From the NCBI GenBank assembly GCA_900660155.1, contig CABFPE010000137.1:789243-842994 (forward strand): 53,752 bases of DNA. The letters run 5' to 3'. Source of the stretch: Hofstenia miamia (Eukaryota; Xenacoelomorpha; Acoela; Hofsteniidae). The position numbers were made by a program, and so were the translations under genes. This document shows, piece after piece, positions 10,097 through 21,658 of the stretch (its first letter is position 1; the number at the start of each line of letters is the position of its first letter). The notes beneath the pieces were generated by a model. The model did not search any database. It was not told where the DNA came from and saw only the letters and a program-made list of their open reading frames with translations.

Positions 10097-11251
10097 AATT
10101 AAAATTATAAGTGTGTTTTTTATTTGCAAGTTTTGCACTTTAAGACAGCCTTAAGTTCATGTTTTGTCGAAAACTAACTTCTATGGCCTAACTTAATGCC
10201 TTTCGGAGATTTCTGTGCATGGTTTGGAAACAATCAGTAGTTATATTATAGTTAAACGCCGTTATCTCCCAAAATAATTTGCTGTTAGCATATTCTTTGT
10301 AATCTATCTCAATAAACAAAGAAAAATAATTCAGATCCAAAAATTGAAATACATTTATGATAACACAAAAAAATTGATTTAGCTCGAATCATTATGATTG
10401 ATAGTCCTGAAAGAAAAACTTTTCTGTCCTGGTACTTGTACAAATCGTCTATTGTAAAAAAATCCATTAGTGACAACCAATTTTTAATGGCTGAATTATG
10501 TAATGCAGCGTCAATAAGTTGTAGAAAGCCAGAAAATATAATTAACAGCTGGAAAATCAGTACACATAATTATAAACATTAAGATTGATTTATCGATCAC
10601 TTGTTTATAGCGCAACAGCAAAGCAATAAATTATTCAAATTTACTTTAAATTTTAATTGTGTTACAGCGAGATTCAAGCATTTCATATAATTAATTATGG
10701 AACTTAAAATTACATGAACGTTCAATATTAATTTTTTTCATGATTGTTAAAATTTGAAAAAACATTTGAAATATCTTTCTTGCAAGACAAACAAATTTAG
10801 CAGACTGTTACGAAATTCATGCAAGATAATAGTAATTTCATTGCTTTCAATATTGTAATATCGATTCAATGCCAATTATGACATTAACAGAAATAATATA
10901 ACAAATTACCTTCATCATTTCGAATTATGTCATTAATTAGTAGCTATTAAAAATATATGGCTGGAAATCAATTGATGCATAGTAATTAAAAATATAAAGT
11001 GCAAAAATAGCATAAGCAAATCATTACATTTATGCAGCTAAATTCCAAGCAATTCGAGCCTAGTTTATAAAGAAACTAATTGCATTTGAAATTTACCTCA
11101 AAACTTCTAATAAAGCTTGAAATTAACCTTAAAGTAACAAAGCGCTTTATCCACATTTTTGAAAAATCGCACTCATTTATATGTTTTGACGCTCATGTAA
11201 TGTTGAAGATTTGCGTTAAAATTATTCTTGTGCCTGAACTAGGATAGATCG
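10097..11251. other. No recognisable feature
   Basis: AT-rich unique sequence. A 62-codon plus-strand frame at 10394 has no recognisable motif. Confidence 0.35.
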
Positions 11252-12888
11252 GGGCTAGTCGATACAATTTTTGCATTAATTGGTTTTTCAGCCAAGCCCT
11301 GCAAATCCTGCATAGGATATTTGGTACTAACAATCTGGCATCTGTTAGTTAAAATTTATGACCATAATATAATTAAGAAGTTTTAGAAACTTTTGATAAA
11401 TTGAGCGAAATATAGTAATTGCACCAAGCATAGGTCAATTTGATACATAACCTGTGGCAAATTGATACATTAGTCTGTCTACGATAAAAAGGGATTAACT
11501 ATCGCTTACTTGTATGGTATTAACAACTGCGCATTAACAATATCTTATTGAATATCTTAAGGAGTGTACTATGGAACTTTGTTAACAAGAAAAAAACTAA
11601 GTTATATTTATGCAAACAATTTTTTCAAACCACTTTATGCACAATCTCAATCTTCATCACGGTTGTGACAATTGAGATTGAAGGCTCATTCTCTTCATGA
11701 ACGCTGTGAGCCAATCGAGACCAGCCTTTTATTAGTATTCCAAGAATTTGTTATCTTCACGGCTTCACGTCCTCTCTGTAAGCAAATTGGTATGCAATAT
11801 GACGTAGATATAATGGCATTAAACTACAATATATTGCACTCCATTCTAAGCAAAATTTGACGAGGACATTTTCAACTTCTTGTCTTGGTTTTGCATATCG
11901 AATGTTCCATGGTTCATCTGCAATAGCTTTGTGTTTTTTCACATGCCGAAGCAATGTCGCAAAGTGTATGTTGTGGTCCTTAGCTGCATTTCGAAGAGAA
12001 GCACCGTCTAAACAGCTATTTACTGCTTGTTGAATGCATCAGACCATTATCCGGGGTTTTCCTCTTATAGATTTGAACCATCCTCAAAATAAAACTAAAT
12101 TTGATCAAATTCTGAGCATTACTATATGAGATATTAGTAAGGAGGCCGATTTTTGGGATATTTAATTAGCCCTCACTTATTTAAAAGTGGACTCGATGAA
12201 ATCTTTTTTGCGAAAATATATTTTTGGGTTAGGTGCACGGAGCATATCAAAATTTTAGCCAATTTCTAGATCCCATATTTTGAATGCTATTTTTGTGGGC
12301 GTTGGGTTACACAAAGGCCCCTGAAGATGTCAATTTTGAAAAATCTTAAAATTTTGAATTTGCACCAATTTTGTAATACCTTACTTTATGAGAGTGCTCA
12401 ATAGGAACTACATAAAATTGCGCAATATTATATGCATTTTTGGCATGACATAAATATAATTTAAAAAATTGTACAGATCAAGTTGATGCATGTATCAACT
12501 ACCCCCATCGTTAACTGTATCAACTTACCCTTTCATGACTTAAATGATAATAATATTTAGTGCATTGTTTTTTACATCTTACAGTCAGATTTAAACTAGC
12601 ATAACTTCTTCTAATATAAGTCATCAGTAGTTATCAAATACCGAAGTTTGGCAGCTGCAAAATTTCTAAGCAAAGCAAAGAAAATACGAAAGATTTTTAC
12701 ATTTACCATTACATGCATAAATTATAAAATTACTCACGTCAGATCATAGAGCAAATAGCTGGAGAATGATATAGTGTGTAGTAAATGATGTTCATGTGTG
12801 GTTCTGAAATTGCAAAAAATGTACTTAAGATAAAGCTGCAGCAAGCATCATGGCCTGTATTAAGCTTACCGCGTGTATCAAGTAGCCC
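11252..12888 (-). mobile_element. Probable pogo/Tigger-like transposon remnant
   Basis: A 15-bp inverted repeat with 13 matches, GGGCTAGTCGATACA at 11252-11266 and TGTATCAAGTAGCCC at 12874-12888, brackets a pogo/Tigger-type transposase fragment on the minus strand. The TGTATCAA-CTACCC motif recurs inside near the right end (12491 and 12516), and GATACAT motifs occur near the left end (11440-11475). The exact ends and TA target copies are not resolved, so the boundaries are inference. Confidence 0.4.
11660..12081 (-). pseudogene. pogo/Tigger transposase N-terminal DNA-binding part
   Basis: The frame opens with MVQIYKRKTPDN (the family usually starts MVR.YKRKT). After a frameshift it reads AIQQAVNSCLDGASLRNAAK and HFATLLRHVKKHK, a Psq-type helix-turn-helix. 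Then come PRQEVENVLVKFCLEWSAIY and LYLRHIAYQFAYREDVK, matching the start of the CENP-B-like second DNA-binding unit (E..L..Y......G......R.LAY.FA). Stops and shifts break it, and no DDE catalytic part is seen. Tigger-like and Jerky-like host proteins share this N-terminus, but the damage points to a transposon relic. Confidence 0.65.
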
Positions 12889-14604
12889 AGTCCCCCACAA
12901 TAAAAATATCAAAATTTTTCAATAAGAAATCCTATATTTGTAAAAAAAATTCAAATTCCAAATTCATACCATACCTGTTGATCAGATAATGATGTATCAA
13001 AGGCAAATGGGAACAGAAAATACCCTACAATATTTTGCTATCTTACAAAAAGCTCTGAGCCTCGTTCAGGCACGAAATGCACATTGTCAGAAGTCGTCAC
13101 GCCATAGTGAGTTATGAGTACTTAAAAAGTTTTTATAGAAACCTTCGCAAATTTTAGGAGATTCCTGAGGTTACTAGGGTTCAGGGCAGGTCACGAATTA
13201 AAGATGAAAAAGTAAAAGCAGACAATTTTCTGTCTTTTGGTGCTTTCACATATAAATATTTTCATGAGCAATGTTACGATTTCTGAGTAAAAAAATCCCT
13301 AATTTTAGAGCCATTTACTGAGGAAATATGGAAAATTTAGGCTCAAATTGAGTTATTGATGTATCAATGAGTGAGCTATAAGCGTTGAAAAATATTTGGA
13401 GGAAACCATCACAGATTTTGAAAATTTCCTAGTAGATTTAGAGTTAATAAAAATAATTTTGTGTTATTTACCGATATTTTTCAGTGAGGTATCCTCTAGT
13501 AGAAGTATGATACGAAGCAATAGCACACACTAAATTGGAAGTCTTAAGATACCTAAAAAATTCTTATAGGAATCTTTTTCCATTTGCAGTGAAACTATTC
13601 TCTCTGTTAAAAAATTTTCAATTGTTTTACTGACCAGTATACAGATTTTTTAAAAATGTTGAAGTATAGGTATTTTAGATTTTGTTAAGGAACTTTCTTA
13701 TTTGCAAGCCTCAATAATACTTGTAGTTTAGATTAATGCAATATGGAATGTGTCAACTCAAAAAGAATTCATAGGAAGTTGCTTAAAATGTATCAAATGT
13801 TTCTAAATGAAAGATTAATTTGAAAGTAAATTTTTCTAAAGATTGCATTCTTATAGAAACACATGCTCGCAGCTCAAAGGCGACAACTCAATGGGAAAAG
13901 ATATTTGATTTGCATAAATTATTCATATTTCCAAATTGCGAAAACGGAATTTAATATAATCAGTATGCAAAGAAACTAAGGTTGTAACATAACAGGTTTT
14001 GCTCAAAAAATGTCAAAGATCTTTTAACATCCCATTTAAGTAATCAACCACATAAATTTTATTTGAGCAGAAAGTATAACTACTAAAATATATGATAACA
14101 TAGCGATTCTTTATGAGTGAATCTAGAAAAACGAAACATTAGCATAAAAGTTTTGGAACAGCATGCTTTACAAGACTTGTTTATGATTTTGATATATACA
14201 TGTAGATTGCATCACAGTAATTTGATTTCATTATGTTAGTGTTTGAAACTTTTGGCTTAAATTTGACTATATTTTTTAGTAGTTAACATTTAGTAAATTA
14301 AATATTATTTAATATCTTAATAGTAAACTCTTAATTGATGTAAAACTTCCGCACAACATTTACTGACGAATTTGCTTAAGAGGAAGAAATCGAACAGGAG
14401 TTTTCTCTTCCAAATATTGTCAAATAATTATCTACACAAACACGCAAGAAAATTAAATGCATTTTGTTCAAGTCTTGTTAAAAATGTAACCAGCAAAACT
14501 AAGTAATCATTTACACCGAACTGAATCGGATTAATAGTTAACAAAAAATTAATTTTCAAATAAATTTACAATTAACGCTTTAATGAATGCTCAAATTCCG
14601 CAGC

Positions 14605-14608
<4 letters not shown>
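12889..14608. other. No recognisable feature
   Basis: AT-rich, rich in stops on both strands. No exon, repeat family or RNA gene could be supported. Confidence 0.35.

Positions 14609-14641
<33 letters not shown>
14609..14641. repeat. (TA)n microsatellite
   Basis: Pure TA repeat, followed about 50 bp later by a nine-C homopolymer. Confidence 0.95.
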
Positions 14642-14646
<5 letters not shown>

Positions 14647-14768
14647 GAGCTTGCTTACAGGATGTTTCAATGAAAATTAATTACAATAACCCCCCCCCAT
14701 TACGCTAAATAATCTCATCTGGATTTCTTATCTAGGTTGCAAGTATGTTTTCTCATGCCTACTTAAAT

Positions 14769-14816
14769 ATAGTAGGTCTTGATTAAACTCATTGATTAAA
14801 TCTCTCGACCTACTAT
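14769..14816. repeat. 10-bp perfect inverted repeat
   Basis: ATAGTAGGTC at 14769-14778 and GACCTACTAT at 14807-14816, with a 28-nt spacer containing two GATTAAA motifs. It could form a hairpin. No coding or transposon context explains it. Confidence 0.5.
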
Positions 14817-14837
14817 AGTCTATTATCACTGCTCCAG

Positions 14838-14875
14838 TATTATTATTATTGTTATTATTATTATTATTATTATTC
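14838..14875. repeat. (ATT)n microsatellite
   Basis: ATT repeats with one GTT. Such tails often mark LINE 3' ends, but no LINE coding sequence is next to it. Confidence 0.85.
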
Positions 14876-17800
14876 AATTGATGAATTTCTTGTAAAATGT
14901 GATTTTCGGCTATTTCAATAAAGGTAATTTATCATTTTGGCTGTGTTATGTTACAGTACATTACAATAGATGGAAGGCATATAATCGATTTTATAAGTGA
15001 TTATAGATAAATTCACAGTATCACAATAGACGAATATAATTATAGTTGGTAGAATTACATTAAACATTAATAATTACTCAAAAATGAAATGACTTGAATT
15101 TCCCTTTTTTTAGATTATAGTGTCTAAGGGTTTTTATAATATACCCGATCACTCTATGAGAGACACTTGATTTGCAATTATAAATATTTGTGTAGAAATA
15201 TTTATATTTCCAGATTTGGAAAATCTAACAAATTTTAAAGTTGAAAAGTCAAAAGTTAAACTCTTACTTTTGTTTTGTTTTTTGACTGCGGCATTATTCG
15301 TGAAGTTGTAAGCGATTGAAAGTGGTTGTTATAGTAATATAAATTATGTATTTATTGTAAAACGAAACACCTGTTTTAAAGCCAACTTTCACTTTCTATT
15401 TGCAGGAAAGATATGATATGACTTTTCAGATAAATTACAAATCACGTCACTTAATATTATTGGCGCCAAAATGGAAATATGATAAGAAATAAATCGAATA
15501 TTTCAAATGTGTGTTGACTCACTGATCTCCCCAAGATAATAGACTTTGATAAACAATATCAATGTATCTCAAATAATAACGAAGATCGACTATCACGTAA
15601 CAGACTTCCTGTTTGATGAGATGTTTCTGTTCTATCTCATTCCAATATCCCATAATTCATTAACCATTTAAGTCCCATGGCACTCAAACTAAATTACAGT
15701 ACTAATTGCAATGTTTAGTTTAGGAAATTTTAGGGGAATGTTCCCCTCTTGAAAAAATTATTCCCCCATAGTTTGGTCTCATAGAGTCTCAAAATACCAC
15801 ATTGCTAAGAAACTTGAAGGCTTCTCAATACCAACCAGTGATTCATATAACAAAATTACTTATATACATGTACATGATAGCACTTTGATGTCCATATACC
15901 GGGTATAATGCCATAGTAAGCCTAAGAAATATAGAGTCCAAAGAGTTTTTACTGAAGTTAGGAATATATAATGATAAAATTTTTATTTCCATCCAAAATT
16001 CTTAAAACGGTTGTAGTTGGGCCACAGTATAAGGATATTATTCAATTTGTTAATGGATTTCTCATCATTATTTTGTCTGACATTTTGTAAAGTGATCACT
16101 AGCATAATTGTATTTGATGTGGAGAATTTTCATTGATATTTTCATGTATGGTTTCTTTTGGCAACATAAATGAATTTTGGGTGATCATTATAATTTACTA
16201 CTGAGAGCATTCAGTCAATAAACTTAAAAGGCTGTTGCCATGATGTGGCAAACTTCTATTAATAAATCCCTCAAACTATTCATTTTACTAGTGACTCTTT
16301 CCTATTGGTCTACATTGTACATATTCCTCTTTGGCAATACTTTGGCAATAAACTCAGGCTATAATTCTGCTTTGATTTTGGTGTACATCATTGTGGAATT
16401 CAAGATTACTAAAAAAAAATGTCATAAAATTATTTGCTGGAAATTCATGGCATTAGTCAAAATGACATATCTTCATTACTGTAAAACAAACTTCGATTTA
16501 CATTCGATTTAAAAAACCTCATAATAGTAAGAAATAGAAATTATTCTGAATATTTCATATGCCAATACATTTAATGTAATATCTTAATATTTTAAAGTCA
16601 TAATTTTGGATGCCCTGCTCAATTACACTCGCCAATATAATTTCATAAATAATAACAGAGCCCTATGCTTATATTAGTTATTATTTCTGTTATTTCTGAA
16701 AAAGATAATTACATTTAAAAGAATGTACCATTATATTTTACTTGAGGTAAAATCATACTCATTTGGATGTAGAAGGCTCTCTCTCTCTCTCTCCGGTTAC
16801 AACTCAGGGACATTATGAAAATGTGTGCTTTGTCCCAATGAAATCGTTGTCTATTATTAGGCATCGAATAGTATGACTTCTAAATATCCAAATATAAACT
16901 TAACTTTAATGAAAAATATGACAAATAAATTTCTAATATGCTTTAAAATATTACCCTACCCACTATTAAATTTACAAAAAATTAATAGATATTTCAGTTT
17001 TACAAATTAAAATAATCAATTAAATATTCCCAGATACTACTTAATTTAAAATTGAAAATTCTGTCTATTTTGTAAAAGCTTATTTAACATTAAGAACTTT
17101 TCTTAACATCTCGCGATTTCAGCATCCAGACACATGATGACATTCCTTGAAGTTACTATCAGGCTTTATTTGTTAACAATAGCACAAAATGTTATTGGAA
17201 TAGTATTGATCATGAGTTTTTTACTCTTTACAGCTTGCATACCCTTTGATACATGTTGAAATACTTTACAATAGGGATTATTTTGAAATTTGGGATTTAA
17301 TCAATTTTGCACGTTTTTAAACAGGAACATGTACTCTATGAAAGCTTGTTTGTAGTACACAACATTGAGTTAAAATTGAGGTTTAATGGAGTTTACTCCA
17401 ATTATATAGCAATAGCCTCTGTGCATCATTTTGCAGGGTTTCTAAAAGCAAAAAATGTCCATACTAACTTGCCCGATTTTTGCCAATTTCCTTTGTCTAA
17501 ATATGCATTTAAAGTTTCATTTGAGTGTCACTATTGTTGCATTGATCTTGCTTACATCTACAGCGATTTTAATACGGTGGTAATCAAACATGAACGCAAT
17601 TGGGAAGTCAATTTTAGTATTATGGGCATGTAAATTATACAATTTTCTAAATTATTATTAGCACCATGAAGCAATTCTTATGTTTCTTGTAAATTTCGAA
17701 CATTTAAACATTCGATTTTTAAAAACAAAAAGTTACTATAAGAAATAGCTGTCTTAACTCACATGATATTGGGAGGGAAAGGGGGAAGTGGCCTATTGTA

Positions 17801-19838
17801 TATTGCCGTATAAAACGACATTGACAAAGTGACACATTTATTGTACATTTATCTGTAATTAAGAGTAAGAATATATGTATATCGGTAGTCTATATGCAGT
17901 AAGGTAAACACAGCAGATCAATGTATTACTTTACTTAGTTAAATATATTGAATATATTAGCCTATAATCATTGGTTTAAAGAAAATACAGATAAATTAGT
18001 GCATGAAATTTGACTGATAGAGACCTATTCATCCATTGTAGGCACTTCTAAAACCTAAAGAAAAGATGTAAAACCATACTAGCAAATTAAACAAGTTTTC
18101 GATGAGACCTAAAATAAAAAATTATGCTTATTTTAATTTATCAATCTTAGTAATAATGTTACTCATGTCCTACTCATAAGTGAATTACCCTTGTTCCGTG
18201 ATTTCATACGAGTCTTAGTTTCTAGAAAGTGACTCAATTACTATTATCATTCCTTAGTAACACAGTCTGGAAAATGGCAAAAATTGCAAATGAGTGTCAA
18301 ATTTTGGATTTTATTTGCAAAGATTCAAATTTTCCAAATAATATGCCAACTTTCCAGAAATTTGGAAAAATTTCCAATTTTTTCAAATGATTTTACAATT
18401 TTGTAAGAATTCATCAAATATATTTTCGAATCCAATCTTTTTCAGCATATTCTTCCACAGTATACATAAGGTTCTTTGCAGCCAGTGTTTCGCAAACCAA
18501 CACTGTTTCATGACAGTCAAATTTTTATTTGACAATTATATAAACATTTGCTTTGGCAGGAAATATGTTTCTATATATTCCTTAGAAATGTTCACGCAAT
18601 TTTGACCACTATTGAGGTACAATTTGTATCATGAAAATATTTAAAAATTAGGTAAGAAAATAAAATGTACAAGGACACACATATTACTAGTTCATAAGTA
18701 GTTATAATACCATATTATAATTTTGCATAAATTATAGAAATAATGAATTTTAAATGTTCAATTATAATCAACACAAAGTTGAAATTTTAGTATTTGTCCC
18801 CAATGTTCACAATAATCTGCTAACCATCTTGTACATACGTATTTAATCAACAGAAAATTGTATGAATTGTACACATTTGGTAACTTGGCAATTATTTGGC
18901 AAGTTTTTTTCCAATATTTGGCAAAATTCAAATAAAAAATAATGTATTTATTATTTATTAGGGTTGCTATTATTGACCAAAAGGATAATTCTTATATAAA
19001 AATATAAAATATATTTTCTTCAAACAGAAACTCCCAGAAAAGTAATCAAATTTCGAAGTTCGATAAACATTTACAAGAAAACTTTATATCAATATTTATC
19101 GGAATTAACGCATCCATTTCATATTAACAATGGGTATTCTTATTAAATATAAAATTATTTTACTCTACTTCTCGGTGCTAACGTATTTCCACCATTTTGT
19201 ATTATTTTGTTTGGGTATTTAACTCCTTTCATACTATTTATTATTATTATTTTGCAAATTAAGCAATTTAAAAAATGCATAAATTATAAATTTGAGAGAT
19301 CTGTAGGGGGTCCATATAAAACGGTGTTCAAGTTTATTTATAGCTTTCTATTGTTGTAATGGATTAAATAATTAATGATTACTTTCACTTCCATAACTTG
19401 AAAAGAGCAAATTGGAAGTCGATTTGTTTTTTCAATTGAATTGTTGCGAAAGCAAATTATTTGAAATCTAAAACAAAAGAGAATGGAAGTTGCAGGTGTT
19501 AGTAATTGTTTGTTTTCAAAATACATTTAAGAAAGGTGTGAGTTTGAAAGGCAAAGTTTATTTGGAGTGAACTAAAGTGCCGAATCAATATTTCACACAA
19601 TTGAAAATTTAATTTTATGTTGGATCAAAACATCTTGCCTAAAAATTTATAGATTCTGCGCAAAGTAGCCCACTCTATTAACCGTTTTCTTATCTGCTCA
19701 GAAATACAAGTATTCTTGAGCATGTTATTTGGGGGTAGAACTCTATGCTAGTAATATAATAACGCTTAATATCTTTTGCTCTGGTTATCAGGAATGATAC
19801 ATTAATTGGGTGCTAGCTACCTAAAAACCTGGTTTTTC
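14876..19838. other. Gene-poor AT-rich stretch
   Basis: About 5 kb in which I recognise no exon, transposon protein or RNA gene. The longest frame, 108 codons on the plus strand at 17307-17633, has varied composition (HNIELKLRFNGVYSN, FECHYCCIDLAYIY) but no known motif or splice context, and I do not call it a gene. Confidence 0.3.
16776..16793. repeat. (CT)n microsatellite
   Basis: About nine CT units. Confidence 0.9.
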
Positions 19839-19976
19839 AATATATATATATATATATATATATATNNNNNNNNNNNNNNNNNNNNNNNNNNNNNNNNNNN
19901 NNNNNNNNNNNNNNNNNNNNNNNNNNNNNNNNNNNNNNNNNNNNNNNNNNNNNNNNNNNNNNNNNNNNNNNNNTTT

Positions 19977-20010
<34 letters not shown>
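19839..20010. repeat. (TA)n array interrupted by a 108-N gap
   Basis: TA repeats occur on both sides of Ns at 19866-19973. The gap is most likely unresolved microsatellite. Frames running through the Ns are meaningless. Confidence 0.9.
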
Positions 20011-20013
<3 letters not shown>

Positions 20014-20044
20014 TAATAAGTAATGAGGAAATGCCACCTTCAAA

Positions 20045-20394
20045 ATAATTGACTCTCGCATCTACAGTTTCGGCATTCGTGTCCCGCATTCCTGTAGGAT
20101 CTTCTAAAAGTCCTACTGCCGCATTTTTTTAGGTAACATTCCGATAACTATTTCAGCTTCTCTGCTTACTGAAATCTGATTCCGCTAGGGCTATCTTTCA
20201 TGTGTAGGAACAGGGAGAAGCCACAAGGTGTTAATTTCAGAGCGGTCAGGTAATTACTGTACCATTTTCGTCTCCCTGTCGACCATGCACATGGTCACAA
20301 TCGTCGACTTGTTGCATGAGGATGTTGTTCTGGTTGATCATCATTGACCGCTTCTCCACTGCTGAAGTTTCTTCCTCATTTTCTCTTTCATAAG
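20045..20394. repeat. Diverged interspersed repeat, copy 1
   Basis: It shares ordered blocks with 21341-21658: AATTGACTC, CTAAAAGTCCTACT, ACTGAAA.CTGAT, TATCTTTCAT.TGTAGG, GACTTGTTGCATGAGG.T and TCTCCACTGCTGAAGTTTCT. No protein or known family was recognised on either strand. It may be a SINE-like or other non-autonomous repeat. Confidence 0.7.
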
Positions 20395-21340
20395 GTAATA
20401 GGAATGCAATCGAACCCCTACAACAAATTATTTACCAAAGCGTCGTGTTGGAAATGTTCTAAAAGTTTGTGTTTTGATAAATCCAATTGTATTAAACACC
20501 GTATAATAATAAATTGCCAATTTTCACGCAATACGACATTACTAGAATAAATTGCTCACCCTCGCCATTCAAATAGATAGACTACAGTTGATGTATCATT
20601 CGAACATAAAAAATTTTTCAATAATATGCGTGCCATAATAATTTACATACAAAAATTATTTTTAACACAATTCTGAACTTGAGAATTAAATTTTACCTTT
20701 GGCCCCTTTAAGAACTATTTTTGTTTTCACAGCTGCCATGCGGCTAGCACATTTACAGATTAGTCTACTACAAAGAGGATAGATTTTGTATTTTGCACTA
20801 GTTTTTATACGTGTTATTAGAATGCTCAAAACTCTGGCATTACCACTCTAAAACCATTACAAGAGCATTAATCATGGATTCTCAACTGAATCGTTCTCGT
20901 TATTAGTTAAGCCTTCCGAATAATTTAGGCTTTCATGCAATCTATGTCGCCTCCTTCTCTAGTGATTCACTCAAACTTTAACTCAATTGCTTTGTGAATA
21001 ACAAAGTGCTGTAGTCGAAGATGAAGGTTTGCAGACATTCTATTGAAAATCTTAATGGAAAGAAAGTTGAAATGCAGTGTCGAACAGCAGTATACTATAG
21101 TCAGTAAGCTTGAAAAATTGAATTTGTATAAGCTCAAGCATACTTGAACACATGTGAGTGTAACAACGGATTACTAGTGAAGCACGCTAAAAACTATTTT
21201 GGAGTGACTTTTCATGCTGTTGATGATCACAACAGCTGTATGTATTAAACAAAGTATATCTATTTTGTCGTAGTCTTTTTATGATGTCTTATATAAAAAT
21301 ATCATACTGCATGGATGTATAATAAGCATAAGCTTCAATG
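20395..21340. other. No recognisable feature
   Basis: Spacer between the two diverged repeat copies. No supported exon or repeat. Confidence 0.35.
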
Positions 21341-21658
21341 TAATTGACTCCAGCAATACTGTAAGGCCTCCTAAAAGTCCTACTACAGGTAGCTTTCCTA
21401 TACCTATTTATGCTCCTCTGTTCACTGAAACCTGATGCACCTGAGGTTATCTTTCATATGTAGGTACAGGAAAAAATCACAAGGGCTATGTAAGAGCTGT
21501 AAGGTGATTGCTGAGCCATTTTGGTTCCCCTGTCAGCCATCGCAGTTGGTCAATATCGTTGACTTGTTGCATGAGGGTATTGTTTTGGTGGAACCCCCAT
21601 TGACCACTTCTCCACTGCTGAAGTTTCTTCTTCCTCATTTCCTCCTTCTCAGAACGGT
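21341..21658. repeat. Diverged interspersed repeat, copy 2
   Basis: Direct-orientation relative of 20045-20394, about 1.3 kb away, with many substitutions and small indels. It lacks the extra bases near the start of copy 1. Confidence 0.7.

Noticed and set aside
16240..16512. 90-codon hydrophobic plus-strand frame
   Set aside because: Hydrophobicity follows from T-rich DNA; no membrane protein pattern or context.
17307..17633. 108-codon plus-strand frame
   Set aside because: Varied composition, but no motif, no splice support and no recognisable family; a chance frame cannot be excluded.
19806..20061. Frames of YIYIYI through the 108-N gap
   Set aside because: They are translated TA microsatellite and Ns.
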